This document shows, piece by piece, positions 25,511 to 39,364 of a stretch of 64,000 nt of DNA. The notes beneath the pieces were generated by a model. The model saw nothing but the letters and a program-made list of their open reading frames with translations, was not told the DNA's origin and searched no databases. Location: assembly GCA_013397455.1 (NCBI GenBank), contig VYZB01000134.1, forward strand, positions 1,086,709-1,150,708, given 5' to 3'. This stretch comes from Crotophaga sulcirostris (taxonomy: Eukaryota > Chordata > Aves > Cuculiformes > Crotophagidae). The stretch's first letter is position 1, and every line of letters starts with the position of its first letter. The translations under genes were made by a program, and so were the position numbers.

Positions 25511-28500
25511 TACTTTTCTGGACTAAATCAGATGACTACAAAGGAAGAAATGGTTCCCATAGGCAAAAGTCACAAGAGTACTCATTATTTCTGGAAACAA
25601 AAGGTCTTGGGGAAATTAGTCTAAATCCCTGTATTATAAGGATCTGTAGTGGATGTTGCTAACTCTACCTTCCTCATTAAAATTCCTTGGTTGATTTCCT
25701 AATTCACATACTCAGAATATCTTAATTCATTTTCATAATATTTTTTTTAATATAAGTAGGAAAAATGAGTTGGGAAAGAGATTGAATCATTTCCTTCTAC
25801 CACAGCTTGGCTGTCTCCCTTTGGTTGGAAAACTGGCTTCACGTAGCTTTGCCCAGTACTTGGGCTGCAGCCAGCAAAGCTGGTCCTGAGCACTGCTCTC
25901 CGTCCAGAGTTCTTCTGGGTTTCAATTACTCCTTGCTTCTCTGTGGGGTAGTGGGCAGCAAAGCAGTTTCAGACAGCCTTGAGAATGCACTTAGCTGTCA
26001 AAGACAGAACAAGGATGCAGTGGCCTCCTTCCTCTCCCACCTTAGAAATTAATGGTGGTAAACTTAATCATTGAACCAACAACTTAAACAAAAAGTTAAG
26101 TAGTTAATAAATAGATCATTTTCCAATAACAAGGAGAGAGATGATCCGCTGAGAGAGAAGATTCTGGCTTGTAAGCAAAATTCTTCATTTCTTTCCCAGT
26201 CCATGCAGAGCCTTCTTCTGTTTGATTTCACTTGGGAGTTCTGCTCAAAAGCTGATGGTATGATCTGGTCCATTATACTTAAGGGGACACATATTTTTTT
26301 ATACCATTTGTTTATATAATCTGAATTTTCCAGCTTGATTCTAATAAATAGAAATTATAAATCAGTTCAATTCTGGTGTTCTAAGAATAAGGCATATTTT
26401 TTCCTGTAAAGACCTGTTTTGTTAAAAATGAGTGTTAAGATTAATATGATACTAAACTGCATTGCATTACTTTTCATACTGCTGAAGCAAACCTAACAGC
26501 CTCTCACTGCACTCCTATGCAGAAGAAACCTCCACCAAGCCTAACAGGAGATTTTCTCTATGTAGGTACCATAGACTTGACCCTTCATCCATTTCTAACA
26601 TTGATGGAAGAGTGGACATAACCTAGAATCCTTTACCATTTGCAATCCATTGTGCTGGTTTCCTGCTAGGGAGAGCTCGATGTGAATTAATTTTCAACTG
26701 AATATGCCATTAAGGAGCAGGATTTATTAATAACGTATTAATGCAGACAGATTCAAACTGAGCTCTGGTGAAAATCCTCTAGGATTCCAAGGAAATATAC
26801 AACTGTTTACCAGACACGTGGTCTGTATATGGCTAGTTCCTGCCATCAGATGTGGATATATAGGCAATATTAAGTATTCTGTTTTACACTGTACACTTAT
26901 ATTCATTACTACTCAGAATAATAAAAACTCCCCATTTTACAGTGACATTTATTTACCACCAAACATCAGCCCAGGCAGAACTCCCAGTCCACTCCTGTAT
27001 ATAATCTCAGGGTCTGTCATTCACATGTAGAAAACTCAGCTCTCTATTTAGCACAGTGTTGGTGAAAGATAGACATTTACAGGGCCCCTCTGCCCTTGAG
27101 CTGTTCCATTAGTGCATGGAAAGCACCTTGCAGCCTGTGACAAGCGCAGCAGATCGGCACTAAATCAAAAATCAGTGCCAGCCAGGGATCTAAGCCACCA
27201 TGAAGGTCACAGCCATCAGCTGCATGCCATCTCAATCCAAACAAAACACGCTGGATACAGGGGGATTTTCACTACTCACAATAGGAGACAAACACATCAT
27301 GTTAGTGTAATCCCCTGATAGCAGTGAAATGGGTAACTGACCTTTTAAATACTTTTGTGTATTTAATAAAACTTTGAAGATGGGGGAAAGAGGTGTCGGT
27401 AATTTTGAGGTGTTTTTTATAGTGTAATTGAAACATTGGCTCTGTGCCACAGCAACCCAAAACGTTAACAAAGAATTTATCTCCCAGTGCTGAGAAAGCT
27501 TGTATGTTTTATAAAGCTCATGAATTATTTCTTTATACTCAGTTTTCTCCATAAATAAATGCTCTCTTTTCTTTATTAAATGTTAAGAAAATTACCCAAG
27601 TATCTTTAAGCATTTGATTAATCTTAAAAATATTTAAGTGAAGATACAGTTGTACAGAGTGTATTTCCTAACATTGTAACCTAAAGCAATGTCCAGAGTT
27701 GCATACTGTAACAGCAGCACGAAGCTAAATAAGGAGGAAGTCGAGGGATGGGAGATTAAGCGATTTAAATAAGGCAGTCAAGGTAGTCTTCTGCCTGAGT
27801 TGAAAGGAGACGAAGGGAGGTTGTTTTACAGCATCTGAACCAACCAAGCTGTGTGCCTTCTCTCACCCAGGCTGCAGGAGGGCAACAAGGTGACTGGTAG
27901 TGCTGCGTGTGAATCCCCACACTGGTACAGATATGTACAGGCTAATCTCACTGGGGTCTGCCTGTGTCATATACAGCTCTTCATTTTTGCTCCACAGAAA
28001 ATGTCATCAAAAACTGTTTCCCTCTACAGAGGTCCTCAGCGTCACAAGGACCGAGAAGGAAGAGCAACGCTGGAGGTGAAAACAGAAATACTTCATTCTG
28101 TGGCCACCCGTGACAAATCTCCCTGCTCAGATGTCCTCAGAACTTGACCGCTGGGGCGGTGGGTTGACTCGCAGTGGACCTGAGCACACAGGTTTCTGTC
28201 TGGGGTCCACTGGCCTTCTGCAAGTTCCCTCTGGATTCACAGACAGTTTGGGGAAATTTGTATGTTTGAGAGTTAAACCCTGGCATCATTCGACTGACTT
28301 AGCCCCTTCTCTTTGGACATATTCCAGAGCAAATTCCCTAAGCTAAATCCAGAGAAAAATGCCTTCTCATTCCCAGGTCCCTTCCCTCAGCCTTTGCTCA
28401 AAAGGAGCCCTTTCCATTCCCTCAGGGTGAACTATGTGCTCTGATGGACAGAGTCTTTATTTTCCCAGCTGTACAGTGACTTATATTCTGCAGCTAAAAA

Positions 28501-29490
28501 GGAAAAAAAAAAAACGTGCGTGTCTGTGAGGGGTGTACAGGGCATGTGGGAGGGTAGGATAGTCTCTCTTCCTTCATGATCCTAAACTCATGTGCAACTG
28601 CATGAGAAGAGAACGAACCCCTGTTGGAAATGCAATATTAAGAAGATGGAAATTAGAACTTCTTCCCCTTGGTGATCTCTGCCTTCTGCTTTGGGAAGGA
28701 CCATTTCTGTAGAAACGTAAAAAATGTAAACCAAAAAGAAATGCTCTGAATGGGCAGTATAGAAATAACATTTATGTAATCTAGATGAACAAATCTATTG
28801 AAGTGTTCAAGCTTATTTTCGCTGTATTATTTCAGCCTTTGACATACTAATTGGCTACATCGTTAATTATACAGAAAGCTAATTTAAATAAGATACAAAC
28901 CAACGCACCGGGTCAGGCTACAGGTTCACTGGTGCCCAGCAGTGGATACATTTTCTTAAGAAAAGAGTGTAAGAAGCACAGCACATACAGAAGTAATCCC
29001 TCCTGTACCATACCTCCACGGCTATGGGAATCAACATCAGCCAGATATCAAACCATCATGTTTTTAGAAGCCACCAATGAACCCACCTTTCATGAGACTG
29101 CCTATTCCTTTCCTGAAACTATTTCAGTGTACTCCCCTAAACAAAGATGAAAGATGTGCCAACGTTTTTTTCGGGAAATAAAGGTTTCTCTTACAGGAGA
29201 ATATTTGTAAACATGAATAGCATATTTGCATCACATTGCTGCTCTCAATGTTTATTTTGGTATATTAAAAAAAAACATGTTGCATCCATGTACATGTGGC
29301 TGATGAATAGTTCATTTTATACAGGTTATGTGCATCTTATTTTTGCATCAAAATGATATGTATCATCTGTGTAATTGCACACACGAACTCACACAAAAGC
29401 CTCTGCAACCTACAGCTGGGTGCTCCAGCTACCAGGTGCCAACTAAAGGCAGCGCATTTGAAAACCAGGTGCTGTGAAGCCTTTGCGAAT
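25511..29490. other. Intergenic, no gene recognised
   Basis: About 4 kb without a supported gene. AT-rich, homeodomain-motif-rich patches occur at 26685-26770 and 27540-27660 and could be conserved elements. A 12-A run lies at 28503-28514. No repeat body is recognised. Confidence 0.5.
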
Positions 29491-29499
29491 ACGACATAT

Positions 29500-29665
29500 T
29501 TTTTCCCCAGCCCGACAAGTTCCCCGGGACAGCGGAAAAACCCCAAAAGCGCCGGGAAAACGTGCGCTGTGGGCGGCTGCCACCTGCTGGCACCAGGGAC
29601 GGGCCCGAAGGGGAGGACGAGACTCCGGCTCCTCGGGCAGGATTTTCCTCCCTTCGGCTGAGACC
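29500..29665. promoter_or_regulatory. Isolated CpG-rich patch in intergenic DNA
   Basis: About 165 bases of clearly raised GC with many CpG steps lie alone in AT-rich DNA, roughly 13 kb upstream of the WDR41 promoter. No coding exon is evident: overlapping frames on both strands run through it, as expected from composition. It sits just before the motif-dense block at 29930-30420. It could be an orphan CpG island, the promoter of a non-coding transcript, or part of a distal enhancer. Confidence 0.4.
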
Positions 29666-29929
29666 CGGGGGTCAGGATTTTGTCTTCGCTGTGCCAGAGC
29701 TTTCGATAAACCCATGCCCATCTCTGGATGATAATATTTGATTTAAATTCTCCTTAATAGCAGTTTCATAGACTCTCGAGTGAGGGAGGTGCTTGAAAAG
29801 GAGCCAGCATGAAGTGTCCTTTCCTCTTTCCTTTTTCTTGTTGGTTAATAAAGTTTTTGTATTCATCATTCATCAGGAGTCAGCCTGGGAGTGTGCTCTG
29901 TTTAAATGCCCTGGCTTTTCACTTAATGC

Positions 29930-30420
29930 ATCCCATCTGTTTCTGAAATAAATTGCAATAATCCGTGTTTAATGTTAATCAATGTATTACTAAATATGCA
30001 AATTATATTAAAAGACGTGGTTTGAAAAAGCTTTCATTTGTAAATATGGTAGCTTAAAACAGGAAGCATATCTAAAAGCCATTTAGATACAGTAGCCTAA
30101 GTCTAACAGTGTGGCTGATTTATAAAGCGGTTTGCAAGTTGATCTTTCTCCCACAAGGGGATATGTAAAACTGTTGCATATCAGATTTTGTTAACATCTG
30201 ATGGGTTACTACTAACAGTGTAAAAGCCTAATATTCACAACCATGTCTCTTATTTAAATTAAAGCAATCTTATTCCAGCTTTCTAATTTTTGTGCTTATC
30301 CTAACATATGAATTTGCATGAAGAGTTTATGAATCACAGTGAAAACAATTTGAACAAGCTTTTTAATCAGTGCTACATCTTAGTGCCTAATTTAAATAAT
30401 TCATTGTCTGAGGGACTCTT
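29930..30420. promoter_or_regulatory. Best candidate conserved non-coding enhancer block
   Basis: This is the most element-like stretch of the intergenic region. It is unique and AT-rich, and holds a perfect octamer ATGCAAAT (29996-30003), the classical POU-factor site. Many TAAT/ATTA homeodomain cores surround it (29950-29990, 30375-30400), with a second TTGCATGAA-type site near 30313. Genes such as OTP are controlled by distal elements of this sort, and POU3 factors act in the same hypothalamic cells, but assigning this block to OTP is inference. Confidence 0.35.
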
Positions 30421-33400
30421 TTGGCCTTTCCTTCTCCATTTTGAGGGGTCTGGTCTATCAAGCTGACTGTCCCTGATGTTGTGGCCACAGCCTCCCCACT
30501 CCAGCACACCGCTTTGCAGGAGGGTCCTATAGAGGGCTTTTGCCATGCTGCTCCCACTGCCAATGTGGTTCCATACCCCAGCTCACAAAGGCCCTACAGT
30601 GTTGCTTGTGCTGCTGTGTTAGGCACACAGCAGAGGGTTGTTTGCACTTGTTGACTTTCCATGGGGCAGTGGTGGTGCATCGCGTAGAAGTGCATGTGCA
30701 CACAGTTTACAGGCAGGACATGACACGCACCCAGCCTCATGGCCCTGAATGCAGGAAAGGAAACACTGGTGAGGAGTGCTGGAGAGAAGATCAGACGGGA
30801 AGATGAACATACTGAGGTGTTCTGCAACCAGAGGTGGCCCTTTGTGGTCTTGGACCAAGGTTAGCCATTGCCTCTCTTGTATCTTTTTTGTTGTTTTCTT
30901 CCTTAGACTCTTCCTACCCTCACCGGACAGTTTGCTTGAGGAAATCACCACCAGTAGCATTTGCTCAGTTTGTGTTTAACTTGACAACATATTTTTTTCT
31001 TTCCCCATGCTGTGTTATAGAAAATCCTTGAAGTTTCAGGATGTAAGTCAACCTCTAAACACAGTTTTTGAAAGACAGTTTATCCCATACCCTTACAGTG
31101 AAGTTGTAACTGCATGTGAGGAAGCTTTTGGTTTGCTTTCTCTTTCTCTTTTTTTTATTTCCCCTTTTTGCATCTTCCTATGATGCAGCCAATGAAATTT
31201 ACTGAGACATTTCAGAATAAAAGGATCAGGAGACCAATTTGTCATAAACACATCTGTGCTTTACAGAGATGTCTTGAATCCTCACATATTTGCTGTAATT
31301 TCCATACCCTTTGGAAATGTAGGCACCATTTTGAATGAATTTGGGACTAAGGATGAGCAAATCTGGGACAGTTTTGACTGGACCTCTTTCAGATGACCTT
31401 TTGATGACACACTATTAAATGTTTGACGGCTTTGCCACAGTTTCCATGTGAAATTGAGCACACATGACTTAGCAGCTAAATTTTGCTAACTTTTTAGATG
31501 TCCTGAAAACTCAGACCTCATCTTATCCATGTATGTGAGCAAACTTCTTAGGAGCTAAATGTGGGAGCAAGGCTAGCACAAACCCTGTGATCCCAAACTA
31601 TTGATTTCCACACGGCTCTATTTATGACACCACTGCTACAGCTCAATAGCCCTGTGACATCAAATATCAGGCAGAGGGGGAGAGAGAGTGAGTGCTACTG
31701 ACCTACTGTCATGCATTTACGTTCAAACATATGGAAACAGTCCCGGTTTTGCCCTGTAAGCTTAATATGAAAAGCTGAGAAGTAAATAATAACTCCTATT
31801 TTCTCCTGGAGAAGAAAGGGACATGCATACAAACAATACGCAAACCTGTTAGAGAAACATCTGGCTTACAGGGTTGAGTGCTATATTTCCCCCCATGGCA
31901 TGGAGCTATGAGGGAAGGTGAAACGGATGAACCAGCTGTGATTTCCCTGTTGATTCCTTGAGTGTGGCACTTAGGGGTCTGATAGCACAAGTCTAGGCGC
32001 TTCCAATGGTATCCTGGGCAGGATGACACAGCCCCCTGTCCCTCTTGGTGGGCAGAAGCCATGCGTGAACTTCTCCCAGGAAGGACTTTTCACTGCCATA
32101 ACTCTGTGAGTGTCCATTTCTGGGCCTGAAGTAGCAACTTGGTTTGACTTCTTCAAAAAGCAGTGCTATTCCTTCACATCATGAAGCCTGGGGTTTGCCC
32201 TTAGTCCTCTGGGGATGTCAGTGATGGCACTATGTTTAGTGACTGAGATCACCCTCAAGGATTTGTTTTTTAATCTCACCTAATCAAATTGAAAGTGTTA
32301 AAGTAACAAGCAGGTCTGGAATGAAGATCCCTATTCATAGAGGATTTATTGACAGTACCTTTGAAAGTACTGTTTAATATGCAAGGTAAACAAATTAAAA
32401 ATCCCAGCTTGTGGTCCAAGGGCATTCACAAATTAGAAATGACCCTCTGTGTGCCCTAAGAGTGCTAATGATGTAAAAGCTGAGAGGAGCTGAAGCCTCT
32501 TGGGAGGAGAGAGTGGGTCAGAGGGGCTTTTGTTGAATGTACCAATCTGTTTGGCTTTGACAGGCTCTTTGTCTAACCTGGGAGATGACAAGAGGAGCTG
32601 AGCCGTCTGGCAAAGGTAGGGATGTCTGTCTGCACAAAGCCACAAGTTTATGTATTCGTCATTTTGTATTCGCTTAATTGCTGATACCTCTTGACTGCCT
32701 GAGAAGAGAGAAAACACTCCCCATTGCCTGCAGCTATGGGGACAGAGCAGCAGCCTGACTCAGTATCAAAAAGGGTGACACATGAATGGTCTTAAATCAG
32801 AAATCTAGTAACTCTGTTTTGCTTCACAGCTGTTTTCTTCACAAAGGTTGTGTCTAACCCACAGCTGAGAAGGCAAAAAAAGTCATATGGTAAACTGCAC
32901 CTACATCTCACTCAAAGGCTGTCATGGGGAATGGAGTGGTTGCAGCCTTGGCATCAACTACAGCAATGTATTGGTGAGGTCTGAAGGCTGAGTTGGCTGT
33001 CTGGTGCGGCCAAGGACCACACGTAGGAGCCAGTCATGTCTCCAACACACTCTAATACTTGACATCCAAACCACACTGATGCTTAGGAAAGGCTATTCTG
33101 TCCTTTATTTTGCCCAGCTGGGCTGTTTTTTGGATTATGCAAATCCACTGGAGATTCTTACACCTTGCTCAAAGAGGCAAAGTTCTGTCCGTAGGAATAC
33201 ATTCACAATTTTCCTTGACTCTGTCAAGAATTTGTGTGAAGTTCTAGCCCCACTGAAATAAAAAATAGCTGCACCATCAGCTGTAGACAATACCAAGATG
33301 AATATCTACATGCATATCTGGGTGGATATCTATGGAAATATAGATGGATATCTAGGAAGTGCAGGGGATATGGAGGGAAGCGACCCTGTCATTCTTTGGC

Positions 33401-35370
33401 TGCTGTGTGAAGGAAAAAGAATTTCCCTCATCATTTTCCTTTGTTTTTCTTGAATTCTCATTTGGATCCAGAACTGATCCAGCTAAGATACCACGTGGAC
33501 ACAACTGTTGCTACAATAAAAAAAAAGAGATGGTGGTTCCAAACCCATATTCACAAAGTAGTGCTTGCAAAAATTGCAATGAATGAAACTGTTCAACAAT
33601 CAAATGTGATTTTAAAAGCTGCTGCTGGAGAAGGTCTGACTGGCAATGCAGCACGTTTGCTGGATAGTGGCAGAGCTGCTCCAGCTGCTTTGGAAACCTG
33701 CACATTTCAAAAGCTATTCCTGAGTTTTTGGTATCTATTTAGAAGCCCCTAGAGATGCATTTTCCAGAAGCCCTGAGCACTGACAGCTGTGCACAACTGT
33801 TCTTTGGTGGGCAGTGCTCAACACTTCTGAAACTGGACCTAAAGCCTGGCACCCCAAGTCAAAGCACCTGAAAATACGTTCGCCTAAGATGGAAGATACT
33901 GGGCTTTGTTCTGGAAAGGTCCACTAGTATTTAAAGCCTTGGTAGTTCTTAATAGGAAACACGTTTAAATGCTGAATTTAGAAGAGTAAGAGATTGACCA
34001 AAGATTTCTGGTTTTAAGCTCTTAACTGAGTGAGTCCTTGACACTTCTCTCTTGCCTCCACCCTTGCCCCAGCCCATACGCAAGAGCTTTCCTTTGAGTC
34101 TGCCAGGGTGCTGAACATGGTGAAAGCTGCTGGGCCACAGCCCCACCTGGTTTGGATCTGCTCAAGAGCACCACTCCTTCTCCATCAGTTTAGAGAACGG
34201 CCTCAGAGGGGTGAGAGGAGCTATGGGTCTGATATTTCCCCATTTCCTGACCATAAGTGACAGGAGCTGTGGCTAGCTCCAGGGCAGGAATGTCTGTCCC
34301 CTAATTTATTCAGTCAGGCTGAGGCTGCCTATCTGGTGGCTCTTTGTAAAGAAGCAGCTCATGTCTGTGAACAGCAATAACTGGTCTTTTTTTTTCTCTT
34401 CAGCTGCATGCTACCTGACAAAATCCTAAAATCATTTGACTCGGCGCAGAAGCAACGAACGTTTCTTGATGGTTTTATTGTAAGCATCATCATCTGAACT
34501 GGGTTATGTTTTATCACATCTGTGAGTTCCCACAGCTGAAACAGAAGCTATAGTATCTCCTGGTGAATTCATGATATGTAAGGTTCTACCAAAGCAGATG
34601 ATCATTTGTTTTTAGAAATTTGTGTTCAGCTGAGATATGAGCTTTAATCTTTATCAACTGGGCTCAGCAGCCCTCAGAGCCTACATTTTTTTGTCATCTC
34701 TGAAACAGAAATAATTTTTTACTTATGTGGATTCCCTCAAGTAAAATTATCTCACAAAATTTCAGATGGTGTCTGGTGGACACTGTCCTGAGTCCTCATC
34801 TAATTGAAGATAAGAAGTGAGAGAAAGCAAAACTACATCACAGGGCTCACACTTTCACAAGTCTGTGGACAAAAGAGGTGTGCAAGCTCACAGCATTAGT
34901 ATAGGAAAAAGGTGATAAAGGAGAGCCCAGCTGATGTGGAAAGCAAGAATATATCTGGGAAAGAACAAAAACCAGTTTGGAAGTACAGCAAAGCACATAG
35001 AAATTAGGTACAGGGAAGTACTTAGTTGCTCACTTTGCTGACTTCACAAGGAATGAATGAATTAGCTACTGAAATCTAGCAGAAAAAGATGCACCATGAT
35101 CCTGGTGGCTGCATGTTACAGACAGACATGTCAAGATGCTTTTCGACATTTTTAAATGATGAAGTAAATCAACCTTTGGAATAGCCTGACCATGTGTGTG
35201 CCAGATTCTGCCACACAAGATCCCTACACGGAGAGCCACTGCCTTTACGAAGACTTGCTGCAGTTTGCATGGAAGCTTGCTATGGAAATGGTTGAGTGAA
35301 GTTTTCTGGTCTGTGTTGCATGGAAGATGATAGTTACAGAAAAGAGTAACTTCTGGCTTAAAGCTTATTT
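30421..35370. other. Intergenic, no gene recognised
   Basis: About 5 kb without a supported gene or recognisable interspersed repeat. A short region of imperfect GGATATCTA-type units (33300-33357) is the only repetitive structure that I see. Confidence 0.55.
33300..33357 (+). repeat. Imperfect GATATCTA-type short tandem repeat
   Basis: Five related units around the word ATATCTA (GAATATCTA, GCATATCTG, GGATATCTA, a diverged AATATAGAT and GGATATCTA) occur at roughly 10-14 base spacing. This is a degenerate minisatellite-like stretch with no further function visible. Confidence 0.5.
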
Positions 35371-36660
35371 CACAGTATCACAGTATTACAAGGTTGGAAA
35401 GGACCTCTGAGATCATCGAGTCCAATCTATAACCCAACACTAACACTAACACCAACACCAACCCATCATCTAAACCATGGCACTAAGTGCCTCGTTCAAT
35501 CTCCTCTTAAACCACCTCCAGGGATGGTGACTCCACCACCTCCCCAGGCAGCGCATTCCAATGGCCAATCACCCTTCCAGTGAAGAACTTTTTCCTAATA
35601 TCAAGCCTAAACCTCCCCTGATGAAGCTTGAGACCATGACCTCTAGTTCTGTCACTGGTCACCTGTGAGAAGAGACCAATCCCTGCCTGACTACACCCTC
35701 CTTTTAGGCAATTGTAGAGAGCAATAAGGTCTCCCCTGAGCCTCCTCTTCTCCAGACTAAACAGCCCCAGCTCCCTCAGTCACTCCCCACAGAGTTTGTG
35801 CTCCAGCCCCTTCACCATCTTTGTTGCTCTCCTCTGGACACACTCCAGTATCTTGACATCTTTCTCAAACTAAGGGGCCCAGAACTGCACACAGTACTCA
35901 AGATGTGGTCTAACCAGTGCCGAGTATAATGGGATGATAACTTCTCTGGTCCTGCTGGCCACTCTATTCCTGACGCAGGCCAGGATACCATTGGCCTTCT
36001 CGGCCACTTGGGCACACTGCTGGCTCATGTTGAGTTTCCTATCTACCAGTGCTTCCAAGTCCCTTTCTGCCTGACTACTCTCCAGCCACTCTGTCCCCAG
36101 ACTATAGCTTTGCATGGGGTTATTGTGTTCAAAGAGCAGAACCCAGCGTTTGGACTTATTGAACCTCATCCTATTGGAATCAGCCCATCTTTCCAGTCTG
36201 TCCAGGTCCCTCTGTAGGGCCCTCCTATCCTCTAACAGATTGACACTTCCTCCCAGCTTGGAATCATCTGCAAACTTGCTAATGATGGATTCAATCTCCT
36301 CATCCAGATCATCAAAACAGGACCGAGCCCAACACCGATCCCTGGGGGACACCACTGGTGACCGGCCGCCAACTGGATGAGACACCATTCACCACTACTC
36401 TCTGGACTCGGCCATCCAACCAATTCCTAACCCAGCACAGAGTGCTCCCGTCCAAGCCACGGGCTGCCAGCTTCTCCAGGAGTCTACTGTGGGAGACAGT
36501 GTCAAAGGCCTTGCTGAAGTCCAGGTATACCACATCCACAACCTTCCTCTCGTCCACCAGGCGAGTCACATGGTCATAAAAGGAGATCAGGTTGGTCAGG
36601 CAGGACCTACCCCTCCTAAATCCATACTGGCTTGGCCTGATAAGGACCAAGGGTCTTGGT
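35371..36660 (-). mobile_element. CR1 LINE, 5'-truncated, with broken reverse transcriptase
   Basis: The largest CR1 copy in the window, about 1.3 kb, antisense. Read on the minus strand from 36665 it encodes the middle of the ORF2 reverse transcriptase: the palm motif '[13 protein letters not shown]', then 'GVPQGSVLG'. In a different frame follows '[11 protein letters not shown]', which holds the FADD catalytic box of CR1 enzymes. After that come the C-terminal region and 3' UTR, ending in an ATACTGTG-type tail at 35371. The frame changes at about 36310-36330, where the few residues normally between the GVPQGS and FADD motifs are missing. More stops occur further 3'. It lacks the endonuclease and all 5' parts and is inactive. 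A (TTGGTG/TTAGTG)n expansion lies in the 3' UTR. Confidence 0.95.
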
Positions 36661-39360
36661 TCCATCAGTCACCCATCTTAAGTGCCCTGTCTTTTCTGTT
36701 TTTGTACTGAAGAGAACATGTAAAAGAACAACCTCTTGGGAATCATCCATGCACTAAGCAGAAGACTGCAGGTCTCACCTAACTTCTCTTGCAACCCAAA
36801 AGCAGCATCTGCCTTTACTGGCTCTGGAGAACAACCAAAGCAAATTTTTTACTGGAGGAGCGAGAAAAGCACAGCAACAGGACAAATGACACAGCTGGGT
36901 AGCTGATATTCAAATACACCATCCAGGCTCTTCTGCCACAAAATAAGCCTTGAGAGCAACACACTTAAGCTTCCAGCTGTACATTGTGCAAAGATTTATG
37001 AGTTGAAGGCCAGAGAAAATGGGGCCCTCTCCTGACTTAACCTTACTCATTACTTCGAAGGGGAATTTGTATGGAAAAGGAGCAAAGGATATGGCCTAAT
37101 ACTGCTGCCTTTTTGTGGCATTTCAGTAGTTTCATATGGAGAAAGGAGACAGAAGTAGAAAACCATTTTTTTTAATGACATACTATGAATTAATACAGTA
37201 ATATTTTTTAACCACAGTACGTGTAGAAAAGAACTGTTCCCTAGCTAATCTTCTATATCATTATGGCTCATCAATTATAATTTTTGTTTGAACTTATTAT
37301 GTAAAGTTGAATGACATTTTTTTTCAAACTATGCATACTGAAATGTGAAAGAAAAACCTCAGTATATGGTGCTCATGTAACCTACACACTCCATTGTATT
37401 TCTTAACTGGAATGCTGGACTTCACAGTCAGATTCTCATACGACCTTTTGTAACTGAGCCTTTGCTCCTTCAGATATTTAGTTGCTTGCTTCCCTGTAAT
37501 TTTACTGGAATGAATGAATGAAATATTTTTAAGGATTTGGCTTTGATTTCTTTTTCTGAGCAGGAAGATTTATGTTGAATAACAGAAATGGTATGTCAAT
37601 GAAAACCAGTTATCCGCATGTGGCCCACATGGTATTTGGGCAATGTACTTAAACACAAACTTATCTTTTAATATTTTGGTGAGTCAATTCAAACAGTGCA
37701 CATTGGAAATGTGACGGAAAGACTTTGACAGATTGGACCTTGGCAAATAAACAGTGACATTTCCTCATTCCCTCTCCCGCAGTTCAGAGAGTAGAAAAAA
37801 GCATATGTGTATTTTAATCCCATCTAATTGTATACCTAGTGGCCTTGTGCCAACTTAGTGCACTGAGACAGGACCATAGGCAGGGATCTCTCGGAACAAT
37901 CACCACCCCTGTCCCTACAAGCCACTTCCAAGGCTGCCCATGTGTACATGCAAAGCCACTTAGAGTTTTCTCCACCAACACTGCATTTTTGATCAAAAAT
38001 CCTTCTCATTTCCCTGCTACCTTCTAGTAAGTGCCTCTGAGATACACTAGGGTATCTGTTCTTCCCCTTCCCCCGTGTTTGGTTGAGCTGAATTTCTGAT
38101 GTTGCCTAGTGTGATCAGCACTGGGGGTTACGGTGACTGCTCCCTACTCACATATGGGTGTGAATTAATCTTTTCTTGCTGGGTTTATAGAGTTGTACAT
38201 AACATGGTGAGTAAGATCTTGCTAGCATCTTGTGCACTGGTCTTTGTAAATCCACACCTGTACTAGAAGTATCTCACCATTGTGGTTGCGCAGATTAGTT
38301 GCACAGTCACATCTCACTGCCAGTGTATTCCTAAGGCCAGGGACTGAGTGTCGCCCAGGGAGAATTAAACAATTAAAAGTAGAGGACATTCAATGACTTC
38401 TTTGGCAAGGCCCCAGAGGACACTGAGAAGTGACCCATCCTCTCATTGTGGTGACTTAATGTGCTGTAGGTATTGAAGGCTTCTGCTATAGCCACCAAAG
38501 TATTCACTACAGCTAAGGTGGTGAGGCTTTTTCCGTTCTGGACCTCTTTGCTACATGCACAAAACTTTGCTATGATCATCTGTCAGGCTATATTTTTCGA
38601 GTCAAAAGGAATCTTTTTTAAGGGCAAAGGGATCTCTCAACCATTTCTGAATTAGGGAAGAAAGGAATACCCTGTAACCATTTTTGCACTTACTGTGAAG
38701 AAGACAGGCTATTAAAATTAGAAGTCTATGCATAATACTTAACCATACTGATACCTAAATGCCACTAGAAAACACAGGATGAAAAAATGCAATCAACAAA
38801 CAGGAAGATAACTAAACTGAAATGTATCAGTTGCACAGTATAAGACAATCTAAAAATGGTTATTCATAAATCTTTGTACACAAATATACAGAGTTCTGTC
38901 TCAAAATCTGTTTAAATTCAAAGAAGTTCTTCATTTGTTCAGTCCAAAGCACGATGATCCCACCTGCAAGCGACTAGTATTAACTATAGCTTAGTCCCTA
39001 CAAATATAGTGAAATGACTTTTCAGATGTGCTGTTGAGAGTGTTAGGGCTGAAAAACAACAGGGCAGATGAAAATTTTAACTGCAAATTTTCCCTCTGTG
39101 TCTCCTGTCCACCCAGTTTTACATTGTTGCAGCAATTTGAGTTTTGTTTCTTTAGGAAGTGTAACTGATGATACTCTGACTTATTCTCTCCTCGTAAAGT
39201 ACACTTTGAAATATATCCAGGGCACTGTGTAGGTATGCTTTTTTATTTATGACCTATTACGTACCCATGTATCTTAAGCAGTAATTTAAATTAGTTCTGT
39301 TTGCTTTATTAAATATGATTACTAAGTCTTTGCAGTGCTGTACCCCAGTTGAATCCTAAA
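36661..39360. other. Intergenic, no feature recognised
   Basis: Unique-looking sequence with no supported gene, RNA or repeat. Confidence 0.55.
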
Positions 39361-39364
39361 GAGG

